Positions 7,714 through 14,320 of a DNA stretch of 33,404 nucleotides are shown here, piece after piece. The stretch comes from Streptosporangiaceae bacterium (GTDB taxonomy: Bacteria > Actinomycetota > Actinomycetes > Streptosporangiales > Streptosporangiaceae). Every line of letters begins with the position of its first letter. Within the stretch, counting starts at the first letter, position 1. Under the pieces are notes generated by a model. That model was not told the origin of the DNA, ran no database searches, and was given only the letters and a program-made list of their open reading frames with translations. The stretch covers positions 1 through 33,404 of the forward strand of contig JAFAZE010000030.1 in the NCBI GenBank assembly GCA_019239975.1. Direction: 5' to 3'. The position numbers and the translations under genes were made by a program.

Positions 7714-8723
7714 GCGGCCCCCTGGTTCCTCAGCTCGGCGGCCAGCCGGTACAGGCCGGCCAGGTCGATCCCGTCGGTGATCATCGGCAGCTCGTAGCTG
7801 GGCTGCCCGGCCGCGGTGAGCTCGCAGCGCTCGCGGTCCTGCAGCTCGACGTGGCGCGCGTGCCCGGCGAGCTCGGCGGCGAGATCCCGGGGCAGCGCGC
7901 TGTCGCCGTTGACGCCGGCCGCCTTCAGCGCGGTGGCCAGCTCCGCCTCGTCCGTGGCGGCCTGGAGGTCATCGGGGCCGAGCATGGCCGGGCGGACCAT
8001 GTTGATCATGATTCCGCCCACCTGGATCTCGGTCATCGCGCGCAGCTCGGCGATCCCGTCCAGCGTTTCCTGGACCGGCATCTCCTCCAGCGTGGCGACG
8101 AAGTGCACGGCGGTCTGCGGCGACCTGATGACCCTGGCCACGGTGTCGGCGTGGGTACGGATCGGCCCCACCTTCGCCAGCCCGGACACCTCCGTGGACA
8201 CGTTGAGGAACCTGCTGATGCGGCCGGTGGGCGGGGCGTCCATGACCACGTTGTCGTACACGTGCACCCCTTTCTGCCTGCGGCGGGTGGCCTCGGTCGC
8301 CTTGCCGGTCACCAGCACGTCGGACAGGCCGGGCGCGATCGTCGTGGCGAAATCGACGACGCCGAGCCTGGTCAGCGCCTTCCCGGTGCGCCGCAGGTTG
8401 TAGAACATCTCGAGGTAGTCGAGCAGCGCGCCCTCGGGGTCGACGGCGAGCGCGTACACGTCGCCGCCGGGGCCGCCGGAGACGCGCGGCCCCTCGGGGC
8501 CGCCCAGGCCGATGGCGATCTTCCGCTCCTCGTAGGGCAGCGGCGGGGAGTCGAAGAGCCTGGCGATGCCCTGCCGGCCCTCGACCTCGATCAGCAGGAC
8601 CTTGCGCCCGCGGCCCGCCAGGGCCAGTGCCAGCGCCGCGGCCACGGTGGTCTTCCCGGTTCCGCCCTTCCCGGTCACCACGTGCAGCCGCACGCCGTCC
8701 CAGTCGGTATCCCTCGCGGTCAT
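7710..8723 (-). CDS. Get3/ArsA-like ATPase, first subunit (Rv3679-like)
   Basis: This 337-residue protein has an intact deviant Walker A GKGGTGKTT (18-26; K19 is the signature lysine, K24 the general one), then EVEGRQGIARLFD, and the switch-like MDAPPTGRISRFL. It overlaps the next ATPase gene by four bases (GTGA), so the two subunits are translationally coupled and made together. The pairing of one subunit with and one without the signature lysine suggests an asymmetric heterodimer in which the two ATP sites differ. Membrane-protein targeting, as for Get3, is only an analogy. Confidence 0.88.
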   Translation of the reverse strand: MTARDTDWDGVRLHVVTGKGGTGKTTVAAALALALAGRGRKVLLIEVEGRQGIARLFDSPPLPYEERKIAIGLGGPEGPRVSGGPGGDVYALAVDPEGALLDYLEMFYNLRRTGKALTRLGVVDFATTIAPGLSDVLVTGKATEATRRRQKGVHVYDNVVMDAPPTGRISRFLNVSTEVSGLAKVGPIRTHADTVARVIRSPQTAVHFVATLEEMPVQETLDGIAELRAMTEIQVGGIMINMVRPAMLGPDDLQAATDEAELATALKAAGVNGDSALPRDLAAELAGHARHVELQDRERCELTAAGQPSYELPMITDGIDLAGLYRLAAELRNQGAA

Positions 8724-8747
8724 GCCTGATTCCCTGGTCGTTACTTT

Positions 8748-8765
8748 TCCGTACGTTCTTACGGA
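8748..8765. promoter_or_regulatory. Inverted repeat in the ATPase/SPFH divergent promoter region
   Basis: TCCGTA-CGTTCT-TACGGA is a 6-bp perfect inverted repeat lying 25 bases upstream of the ATPase ATG, in the 192-base divergent gap. It could be an operator; no family match is recognised. Confidence 0.35.
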
Positions 8766-8915
8766 GGCTATCGCCGCCCGGCGACCTGATCGTTCCGGTC
8801 CTTGTGTCGCGGCTATCCGCGTTTCTGCGGTGGACCAGGCGGACTACGCTGAGCAGCAGGGGGCCCCAACAGGCCCGCATTGGTCCGCTTGCGGGCGCGA
8901 AAGGAGGCGATCGGG

Positions 8916-10100
8916 ATGGCGGCTCTCATCACCGTCCTCGTGATCCTGGTCATAGCAGGGCTGATAGCTGTCGGGCGGTCGATCCGGGTCGTCCAGCAGT
9001 ACGAGAAGGGCATCATCTACCGGTTCGGCCGTGTCATGCCCGAGATAAGGGGACCTGGGCTGCACATCATCAGGCCGGTCGGCGACCGCATGGCGAAGGT
9101 GAACATGCAGATCGTCGCCATGGCCGTGCCCGCGCAGGAGGGCATCACCCGGGATAACGTGAGCGTCCGGGTGGACGCGGTGGTGTACTTCCGCGTTGTC
9201 GACCCCATCAAGGCGACCGTCAACGTGCAGAACTACATGTTCGCGATCTCGCAGCAGGCGCAGACCTCGCTGCGGTCGATCATCGGCCAGTCCGAGATGG
9301 ACCAGCTGCTCGCCGAGCGGGAGACCGTCAACCGGGAGCTGCGCCGCATCATCGACGAGCCCACCGAGGGACCGTGGGGTATCAGGGTCGAGCGGGTCGA
9401 GATCAAGGACGTGTCGCTGCCCGAGGGCATGAAGCGCTCCATGTCCCGGCAGGCCGAGGCCGAGCGCGAGCGCCGCGCCAGGATCATCACGGCCGACGGC
9501 GAGTACCAGGCGTCCAAGCGGCTCGCCGCGGCGGCCAACGTGATGGCGCGCGACCCGGCCGCGCTGCAGCTGCGGCTGCTGCAGACCGTCGTCGAGGTGG
9601 CGGGCGAGAAGAACAGCACGCTGGTCATGCCGGTCCCCGTCGAGCTGCTCCGGTTCTTCGAGAAGATGGCGCCCGCGCCGGGCCGGGTGGACGTGGCGCC
9701 GCCGCCCGAAGACACCGGCGACGCCGAGGTGGCGCAGGCGGAGGCGGCGATCGAGAAGACCGGACTGCCCGGGATCGCGGTGCCCGAGGTGCCGCCCGTG
9801 CCCGAGGTGGAGCAGGCGGGCGTGCCGGAGATCACGGCTGACACCGCCCTCGCCGGCACCGCCCTCGCCGGCGCGGCCGACGGCGCCCTCGCCGGCGCGG
9901 CTGACAGCGATCTCGCCGGCGCGGCTGACGGTGCGGTCGCGGGAGACGGTGCGGTCGCGGGAGACGGCATGACGGAGGCCTCCGAGGCCGCCCCCGTCCC
10001 CGCTCCGGCCGCGCCGCGGCCCAGGGCAAGGTCGCGCGGCAGGGCGTCCGCGGCCACCGGCACGGGCACCGGCGGTGAGGCCGGCGGCAAGCCCGAATAG
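8916..10100 (+). CDS. SPFH/Band 7 (stomatin-like) membrane protein
   Basis: This 394-residue protein starts at an ATG at 8916 behind a strong AAGGAGG (8901-8907). An N-terminal hydrophobic helix (about 2-20) is followed by a stomatin-type SPFH domain: VQQYEKGIIYRFGRV, GPGLHIIRPVGD, QEGITRDNVSVRVDAVVYFRV. A coiled-coil part (RQAEAERERRARIITADGE, YQASKRLAAAANVM) then promotes oligomer formation. Stomatin-like proteins form membrane rings and act on membrane proteases or microdomains. The last 100 or so residues are a low-complexity Ala/Gly/Pro tail with internal repeats. It is divergent from the ATPase pair, and a functional link between them is possible but unproven. Confidence 0.9.
   Translation: MAALITVLVILVIAGLIAVGRSIRVVQQYEKGIIYRFGRVMPEIRGPGLHIIRPVGDRMAKVNMQIVAMAVPAQEGITRDNVSVRVDAVVYFRVVDPIKATVNVQNYMFAISQQAQTSLRSIIGQSEMDQLLAERETVNRELRRIIDEPTEGPWGIRVERVEIKDVSLPEGMKRSMSRQAEAERERRARIITADGEYQASKRLAAAANVMARDPAALQLRLLQTVVEVAGEKNSTLVMPVPVELLRFFEKMAPAPGRVDVAPPPEDTGDAEVAQAEAAIEKTGLPGIAVPEVPPVPEVEQAGVPEITADTALAGTALAGAADGALAGAADSDLAGAADGAVAGDGAVAGDGMTEASEAAPVPAPAAPRPRARSRGRASAATGTGTGGEAGGKPE
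9841..9967 (+). repeat. Degenerate in-frame tandem repeats in the SPFH tail
   Basis: Units such as CCCTCGCCGGC recur, and GGTGCGGTCGCGGGAGAC occurs twice in a row, coding for ALAGAADG-like and AVAGDG-like residues (about residues 309-351). The array is in frame, so it changes tail length without breaking the gene. Confidence 0.8.
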
Positions 10101-10155
10101 GCGCTTGCCCGGCCGCCGCCCGGACCCGCGGCGCATGGTGCACTAGGGTCTTGCC

Positions 10156-10320
10156 ATGCAGAAGTGGGAGTACGCGACGGTACCGCTGCTGGTGCACGCC
10201 ACCAAGCAGATCCTGGACAACTGGGGCGATGATGGATGGGAGCTGGTCGCGGTCATCCCCGGCCCGAATCCCGAGCAGCTCGTCGCCTACATGAAAAGAG
10301 AAAAATCTTTATGTGTCTGA
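10156..10320 (+). CDS. Small DUF4177 protein
   Basis: This 54-residue protein reads MQKWEYATVPLL, TKQILDNWGDDGWELVAV and PGPNPEQLVAYMKR, the full compact DUF4177 pattern. Function is unknown. The gene sits just before ridA, as Rv3678A does before Rv3678c in M. tuberculosis. The last codons (MKREKSLCV) fall in a run of A and T (10291-10316) unlike anything around them, and the family usually ends soon after the KR. The real C-terminus may have been altered recently. The ridA start follows 33 bases later. Confidence 0.8.
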   Translation: MQKWEYATVPLLVHATKQILDNWGDDGWELVAVIPGPNPEQLVAYMKREKSLCV

Positions 10321-10353
10321 ACGCGGCGTGGTTCCCCCCCACCACTGCGGATC

Positions 10354-10824
10354 GTGATGAGCGGCGCTGAGGAGCGCCTCGCGGCGCTCGGCCTGACGCT
10401 GCCTCCGGTGACGCCTCCGGCGGCCGCGTACGTCCCGGCCGTCCGCACGGGCAACCACGTGTACGTGTCCGGGCAGCTCCCCATGGTGGACGGAAAGCTG
10501 CAGGCAACCGGCAAGGTGGGCGATACCGTCAGCCCCGCCGACGCGGCGAAGCTGGCGCGCATCTGCGCGCTGAACGCGCTGGCCGCGGCGGCGGAGGCGG
10601 CGGGCGGCCTGGCGTCGGTGAAGCGGATCGTCAAGGTCCTCGGGTTCGTGGCCAGCGCGCCCGGGTTCACCGGGCAGGCTCAGGTCGTGAACGGCGCGAG
10701 CGAGCTGCTGATCGAGGTGCTCGGTGACGCCGGGCGGCATGCCCGCAGCGCCGTCGGGATGGCGGTGCTCCCGCTGGACTCGCCCGTGGAGGTCGAGCTG
10801 ATAGCCGAGGTCACCGGCGGCTGA
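10354..10824 (+). CDS. RidA-family protein
   Basis: This protein of about 156 residues starts at a GTG at 10354 or the overlapping ATG at 10357. It belongs to the YjgF/RidA family: VRTGNHVYVSGQLPMVDGK at the N-terminus, the central ARICALNALAAAAEAAGGL, VKVLGFVAS, and the C-terminal HARSAVGMAVLPLDSPVEVE with the arginine that binds the carboxylate in active members. Classical RidA hydrolyses reactive enamine/imine intermediates from PLP enzymes; this subfamily (Rv3678c-like) has the arginine but no proven substrate. It lies in a same-strand run with DUF4177, Nudix and metallo-beta-lactamase genes. Confidence 0.88.
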   Translation: MMSGAEERLAALGLTLPPVTPPAAAYVPAVRTGNHVYVSGQLPMVDGKLQATGKVGDTVSPADAAKLARICALNALAAAAEAAGGLASVKRIVKVLGFVASAPGFTGQAQVVNGASELLIEVLGDAGRHARSAVGMAVLPLDSPVEVELIAEVTGG

Positions 10825-10902
10825 GCCGGGGTCACCGGCGGCCTGAGGCGGGTCGCGGGGGCCTGGCCAGCCGCTGGGGAGGAACCACCGGGAGGAACAT
10901 GA

Positions 10903-11745
10903 GTGGCGCGACGACTGCTCTGGCGTTACGGGGTCATAGGCGAGCGGGCCGGTGACGCCGCGGCGGGGCCGTCCGTTCCGGCCGTGCCCCGCGACGCCGC
11001 GACGGTGATGCTGCTGCGGCCGGCGCAGCCGGGTGGCGTCGAGGTGTTCATGCTCCGCCGCGTCCGCGCGATGGCGTTCGCGCCCGGCGCGCACGTCTTT
11101 CCCGGCGGGTCGGTCGACGCGGGTGACGCGGATCCGGCGGTCGGCTGGACGGGACCGCCGGCGGCCGAGTTCGGCAGGTGGCTCGGCACCTCCGCTGACG
11201 ACGCGCGCGCCCTGGTGTGCGCGGCGGTACGGGAGACGTTCGAGGAATCCGGTGTCCTGCTCGCCGCGCACCCGGGCGGCGCCCCGGTGGTGCCGGACGG
11301 CGATGACTGGGACCGGGACCGGGCTGACCTGGCGCGGGGCGCGGTCTCGCTGGCCGGGATGCTGCGCCGCCGCGGCCTGCTGCTGCACGCCGGCCTGCTG
11401 ACCCCCTGGGCGCGCTGGATCACGCCCGAGGCCGAGCCGCGGCGTTTCGACGCCAGGTTCTTCGCCGCGGCCGTCCCGCCCGGCCAGCGGGCGGCCAGCA
11501 CCGGGGCGGGCGAGGCCGACCGGGGGGTCTGGCTGCGCCCGGCGGCGGCCATCGAGTCCGCCCGGGCCGGGGAGATGACGCTGCTGCCGCCGACGGCCGT
11601 CACGCTGCACGAGTTCGCCTCCTACGGCGGCGTCGCCCAGATACTGGGCCAGCGGCGGAAGATCGTCCCTATTATGCCCGGGATGACCGTCGAGGGCGGC
11701 CAGGCGTGGCTGACGCTCCCCGAGGACGTGGAGTTCCCGCTGTGA
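10903..11745 (+). CDS. Nudix hydrolase, NUDT7/NUDT19-like
   Basis: This 280-residue protein starts at a GTG at 10903 behind GGGAGGA. The Nudix box is split as in this group: FPGGSVDAGDADP leads, and AAVRETFEESGVLL supplies the REx2EExG metal-binding core. The inserted segment between them and the C-terminal HEFASYGGVAQILGQRR region resemble the acyl-CoA-diphosphatase-like NUDT7/NUDT19 group. The substrate is not certain. An alternative ATG at 10899 is in another frame and quickly stops. The stop overlaps the next gene's GTG by four bases (GTGA), implying coupled translation. Confidence 0.88.
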   Translation: MARRLLWRYGVIGERAGDAAAGPSVPAVPRDAATVMLLRPAQPGGVEVFMLRRVRAMAFAPGAHVFPGGSVDAGDADPAVGWTGPPAAEFGRWLGTSADDARALVCAAVRETFEESGVLLAAHPGGAPVVPDGDDWDRDRADLARGAVSLAGMLRRRGLLLHAGLLTPWARWITPEAEPRRFDARFFAAAVPPGQRAASTGAGEADRGVWLRPAAAIESARAGEMTLLPPTAVTLHEFASYGGVAQILGQRRKIVPIMPGMTVEGGQAWLTLPEDVEFPL

Positions 11746-12548
11746 CCGCCGACGGCTCCGGCGCACGGCAGCCCATTGACGGCTCGGGTACCGAGCGCGC
11801 ACGCTGCGTGCTGGCGCCCAATCCCTCGCCGCTGACCCTGGACGGCACGAACACGTGGATCATCGCGGACCGGGGTTCACCGACGGTCGTGATAGTGGAC
11901 CCGGGACCGGACGACGAGGGGCACCTGCGCCGCGTGCTCGCGCTGGCGGCGGCGGGCGACCGCCGGGTGGAACTGATCGTGCTGACCCACGGGCACCTCG
12001 ACCACTCGGCCGGGGCGGCACGGCTGGCCGCGATGAGCGGCGCGCCGGTCGCGGCGCTCGACCCGGCGCGCCGGCTGGGCGCCGAAGGGCTGGCGCACGG
12101 GGACGTGCTGGCCGCCGGAGGCTGTGAGCTGCGGGTGGTGGCGACGCCCGGCCATTCGGCCGACTCGGTGAGCCTGCTGCTGGCCGGCGACGGCGCCCTG
12201 CTGACCGGCGACACGGTGCTCGGGCGCGGTACGACCGTCATCGCACCGGACGGCGCGCTCGGTGACTACCTCCGGACCCTCGGCGAGCTGCGTGAGCTGG
12301 CGGACGCGGCGGGGCTGCGCGTGCTGCTGCCCGGGCACGGCCCGGTGCTGCCCGATCCGGCGGGGGTTCTGGACTACTACATCGCGCATCGCAGGGAGCG
12401 GCTCGACCAGGTGCGGGCGGCACTCGCCGCGGGAGCCCGCACCCCCGCCGAGATCGCCGCCATCGTCTACAACGACGTCGATCCGGCGGTGCTGAGCGCC
12501 GCCGAATGGTCCATCCGCGCCCAGCTCGAGTACCTGGGCGAGGGCTGA
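11742..12548 (+). CDS. Metallo-beta-lactamase fold hydrolase (LACTB2-like)
   Basis: This 268-residue protein starts at the GTG at 11742, overlapping the Nudix stop. The metal-binding motif is THGHLDH (H83, H85, D87, H88), with TPGHSADS (third His) and LTGDTVLG, then LLPGHGP (fourth His). After the core come RRERLDQVRAAL and the winged-helix-like end DPAVLSAAEWSIRAQLEYL, as in LACTB2/RNase-type members. The position next to crp matches Rv3677c. A hydrolase or endonuclease role is predicted; the substrate is unknown. The gene converges on crp, whose extended frame overlaps its last 82 bases. Confidence 0.88.
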   Translation: MTADGSGARQPIDGSGTERARCVLAPNPSPLTLDGTNTWIIADRGSPTVVIVDPGPDDEGHLRRVLALAAAGDRRVELIVLTHGHLDHSAGAARLAAMSGAPVAALDPARRLGAEGLAHGDVLAAGGCELRVVATPGHSADSVSLLLAGDGALLTGDTVLGRGTTVIAPDGALGDYLRTLGELRELADAAGLRVLLPGHGPVLPDPAGVLDYYIAHRRERLDQVRAALAAGARTPAEIAAIVYNDVDPAVLSAAEWSIRAQLEYLGEG

Positions 12549-13465
12549 GCCGAAGTGAGGCGGCCTGACCGGAACTGAGGCGGACTGAGCGAAGTGAGGC
12601 GGGCTGACCGGAAGTGAGGCGGGCTACGGCGGGTAGCGCGGAGTGGGCCGCGGATGCGGCTCACTTTCCGCGATCGCGCGGTCCGTGAGGGGCCCTTGGG
12701 TCCCTCCGGCCGTGTGATGATACGGCGAGCACCGCAGCGGGGGGGCGTGCCCCCCCGGACTAGCAGAGCTTCCCCCCGGAATAACCGAGCGCGGCGGCGC
12801 AGGCGCTCGGCGTCCAGGATGAGCACGGAACGAGCGGATATCTGCAGCCAGCCGCGCGCCGCGAAGTCGGCGAGCGCCTTGTTGACGGTCTCCCGCGACG
12901 CCCCCACGAGCTGGGCGAGTTCCTCCTGGGTGAGGTCATGATGGACGTGCAGCCCGTCCGGCTCCTGACGGCCGAAGCGTTCGGCGAGATCCAGCAGGTT
13001 CTTCGCCACCCGCCCTGGAACATCGGTGAAAACGAGGTCCGCCGTCACATCGTTGGCGCGGCGGAGCCGTTTGGCGAGAGCCCGGAGCATGTGCATCGAC
13101 ACTTCTGGCCGGTCGCGGAGCAGCGGCAGGAGCGCCTCGTCCCGGAGCGACGCGAGCACGGCGTCGGTGACGGCGCTCGCGGTCGAGGTCCGCGGCCGCG
13201 GGTCGAACAGCGAGAGCTCGCCGAACATCTCCCCGGGCCCGATGACGCTCAGCAGGTTCTCCCTGCCGTCCGCCGCCGCGCGGGTGAGCTTCATCTTGCC
13301 GTCGAGGACGACGTAGAGGCGGTCCCCGGCGTCGCCTTCCATGAACAGGTGCTCGCCGCGGGACAGCTTCACTTCCGTCATCTGGCGCCGGAGTGCCTTC
13401 GCGTCCTCATCATCGAGTGCATCGAACAGCGGTGCCCGCCTGAGCACTCCTTCGGCGTCCTCCAC
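12467..13465 (-). CDS. crp: Crp/Fnr-type cAMP regulator with an abnormal C-terminal extension
   Basis: The frame starts at a GTG at 13465, four bases after AAGGAGG (13470-13476). Residues 1-227 are a complete Crp: cyclic-nucleotide-binding domain with GEMFGELSLFDPRPRTSTAS (about 78-97), the long dimer helix, and the helix-turn-helix TQEELAQLVGASRETVNKAL (179-198). Actinobacterial Crp ends at the equivalent of residue 224-227. Here the frame continues for about 105 further residues of Arg/Pro/Ser-rich sequence that read through a dispersed GC-rich repeat and a tandem repeat and overlap the convergent gene. The core should work as a global cAMP-responsive regulator; whether the tail is translated and kept is open. 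Confidence 0.88.
   Translation of the reverse strand: MEDAEGVLRRAPLFDALDDEDAKALRRQMTEVKLSRGEHLFMEGDAGDRLYVVLDGKMKLTRAAADGRENLLSVIGPGEMFGELSLFDPRPRTSTASAVTDAVLASLRDEALLPLLRDRPEVSMHMLRALAKRLRRANDVTADLVFTDVPGRVAKNLLDLAERFGRQEPDGLHVHHDLTQEELAQLVGASRETVNKALADFAARGWLQISARSVLILDAERLRRRARLFRGEALLVRGGTPPRCGARRIITRPEGPKGPSRTARSRKVSRIRGPLRATRRSPPHFRSARLTSLSPPQFRSGRLTSAQPSPRYSSWARMDHSAALSTAGSTSL
12550..12626. repeat. Four imperfect 19-20 bp tandem repeats
   Basis: Units close to CCGGAAGTGAGGCGGGCTGA start at 12550, 12569, 12589 and 12608, directly after the metallo-beta-lactamase gene. The extended crp frame reads through them on the other strand as repeated Arg/Ser/Pro-rich segments (PPHFRSARLTS, PPQFRSGRLTS). 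Confidence 0.85.
12668..12784 (-). repeat. Dispersed GC-rich palindromic repeat, copy 1 (crp 3' end)
   Basis: Read on the minus strand, this begins right after the last conserved crp codon. It has a G6 block, GCTCTGCT, a second G-run/C-run hairpin (near 12739-12757), and a 71-base core (12738 down to 12668). The core starts GCTGCGGTGCTCGCCGTA, continues with CGGCCGGAGGG and ends GGACCGCGCGATCGCGG as an imperfect palindrome. It matches copy 2 at 32 of the first 37 and 20 of the last 21 core bases by hand alignment. Confidence 0.85.
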
Positions 13466-13524
13466 GGGTCCTCCTTGCTGATGACCTTGCCATTACCAAG
13501 TGTGAATCATGCGACGGTGTGGCG

Positions 13525-13540
13525 TGTGCCCGGGATCACA
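13525..13540. promoter_or_regulatory. Candidate Crp-binding site upstream of crp
   Basis: TGTGC-CCGGGA-TCACA matches the actinobacterial/E. coli Crp consensus TGTGA-N6-TCACA at 9 of 10 fixed positions, 60 bases before the crp start. A separate TGTGA half-site lies at 13501-13505. This fits autoregulation of crp. Confidence 0.6.
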
Positions 13541-13611
13541 GTATGGCCGTCCGCCGCGCCGGCCGGTGGTCCGCGCAGTTGGCTGGCCACGGCCCGGGCT
13601 CATGATGGCGC

Positions 13612-13719
13612 GGGGCCGCTGGCGCATTTGGCCCCGCCCAGTGGGGCCGCTGGCGCATTTGGCCCCGCGCAGGGGGGTGGCGGCAGGGGCCTGAGTGAGA
13701 CGGCAGGGGGCTGAGTGAC
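13612..13719. repeat. Direct repeats downstream of ppa
   Basis: A 26-base unit starting GGGGCCGCTGGCGCATTT and ending GGCCCCGC occurs perfectly at 13612-13637 and 13643-13668. Each unit is also a GGGGCC...GGCCCC hairpin. It is followed by two copies of a CGGCAGGGG-CTGAGTGA unit (13681-13719). The block sits between the ppa stop and the crp promoter and may act as a terminator for ppa. Confidence 0.8.
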
Positions 13720-13736
13720 TGTGGTGGCTGGGCTGG

Positions 13737-14225
13737 TCAGTAGCCGGCTTCCATGGCACGCTTGCGGGACGCGAGGACCTCTGCCTCGGCGGCGGCGCGA
13801 TCGGCCCAGTTGGCGGCCTCGACGAACTTGCCGGGCTCGAGTGCCTTGTAGACCTCGAAGAAGTGCTGGATCTCCAGCCGGTCGAACTCGGGCACGTCGT
13901 CGACGTTCTGCAGGTATTCCATCCGCAGATCGTGGGCCGGGACGCAGAGCACCTTGTCGTCGGCGCCCTTCTCGTCGCGCATCCGGAACATCCCGATCAC
14001 CCTGCAGGTGATCAGGCAGCCCGGGAAGGTGGGCTCCTCGAGCAGCACGAGGGCGTCGAGCGGGTCGCCGTCGTCGGCGAGCGTGCCGTCGATGAAGCCG
14101 TAGTCGGACGGATAGGTCGTCGACGTGAACAGCATGCGGTCCAGCCTGATCCGGCCCGTCTCGTGGTCCATCTCGTACTTGTTGCGCTGGCCCTTGGGGA
14201 TCTCGATGGTGACCTCGACGTCCAC
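13737..14225 (-). CDS. ppa: Inorganic pyrophosphatase (family I)
   Basis: This 162-residue cytoplasmic enzyme hydrolyses pyrophosphate with Mg2+ and pulls biosynthetic reactions forward. Motifs are visible in order: [47 protein letters not shown] (the D-D-D metal site), [15 protein letters not shown] and [13 protein letters not shown]. The length is typical of prokaryotic family I enzymes. It starts at a GTG at 14225 and is divergent from the carboxypeptidase gene with 95 bases between starts. Same-strand neighbour crp lies 272 bases downstream, separated by repeats. Confidence 0.96.
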   Translation of the reverse strand: MDVEVTIEIPKGQRNKYEMDHETGRIRLDRMLFTSTTYPSDYGFIDGTLADDGDPLDALVLLEEPTFPGCLITCRVIGMFRMRDEKGADDKVLCVPAHDLRMEYLQNVDDVPEFDRLEIQHFFEVYKALEPGKFVEAANWADRAAAEAEVLASRKRAMEAGY

Positions 14226-14320
14226 GGTTCGCTCCAGGCTGTGGTTGCTGATTTACTCCATTGTCCAGGAGGCAGCATCGGGCCGGACGGCGGCCCGCTG
14301 GCGCGCCAGAGAGGGGAGCT

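Noticed and set aside
12550..12626. Possible CRISPR array
   Set aside because: Units are 19-20 bases in direct tandem with no spacers and no cas genes nearby.
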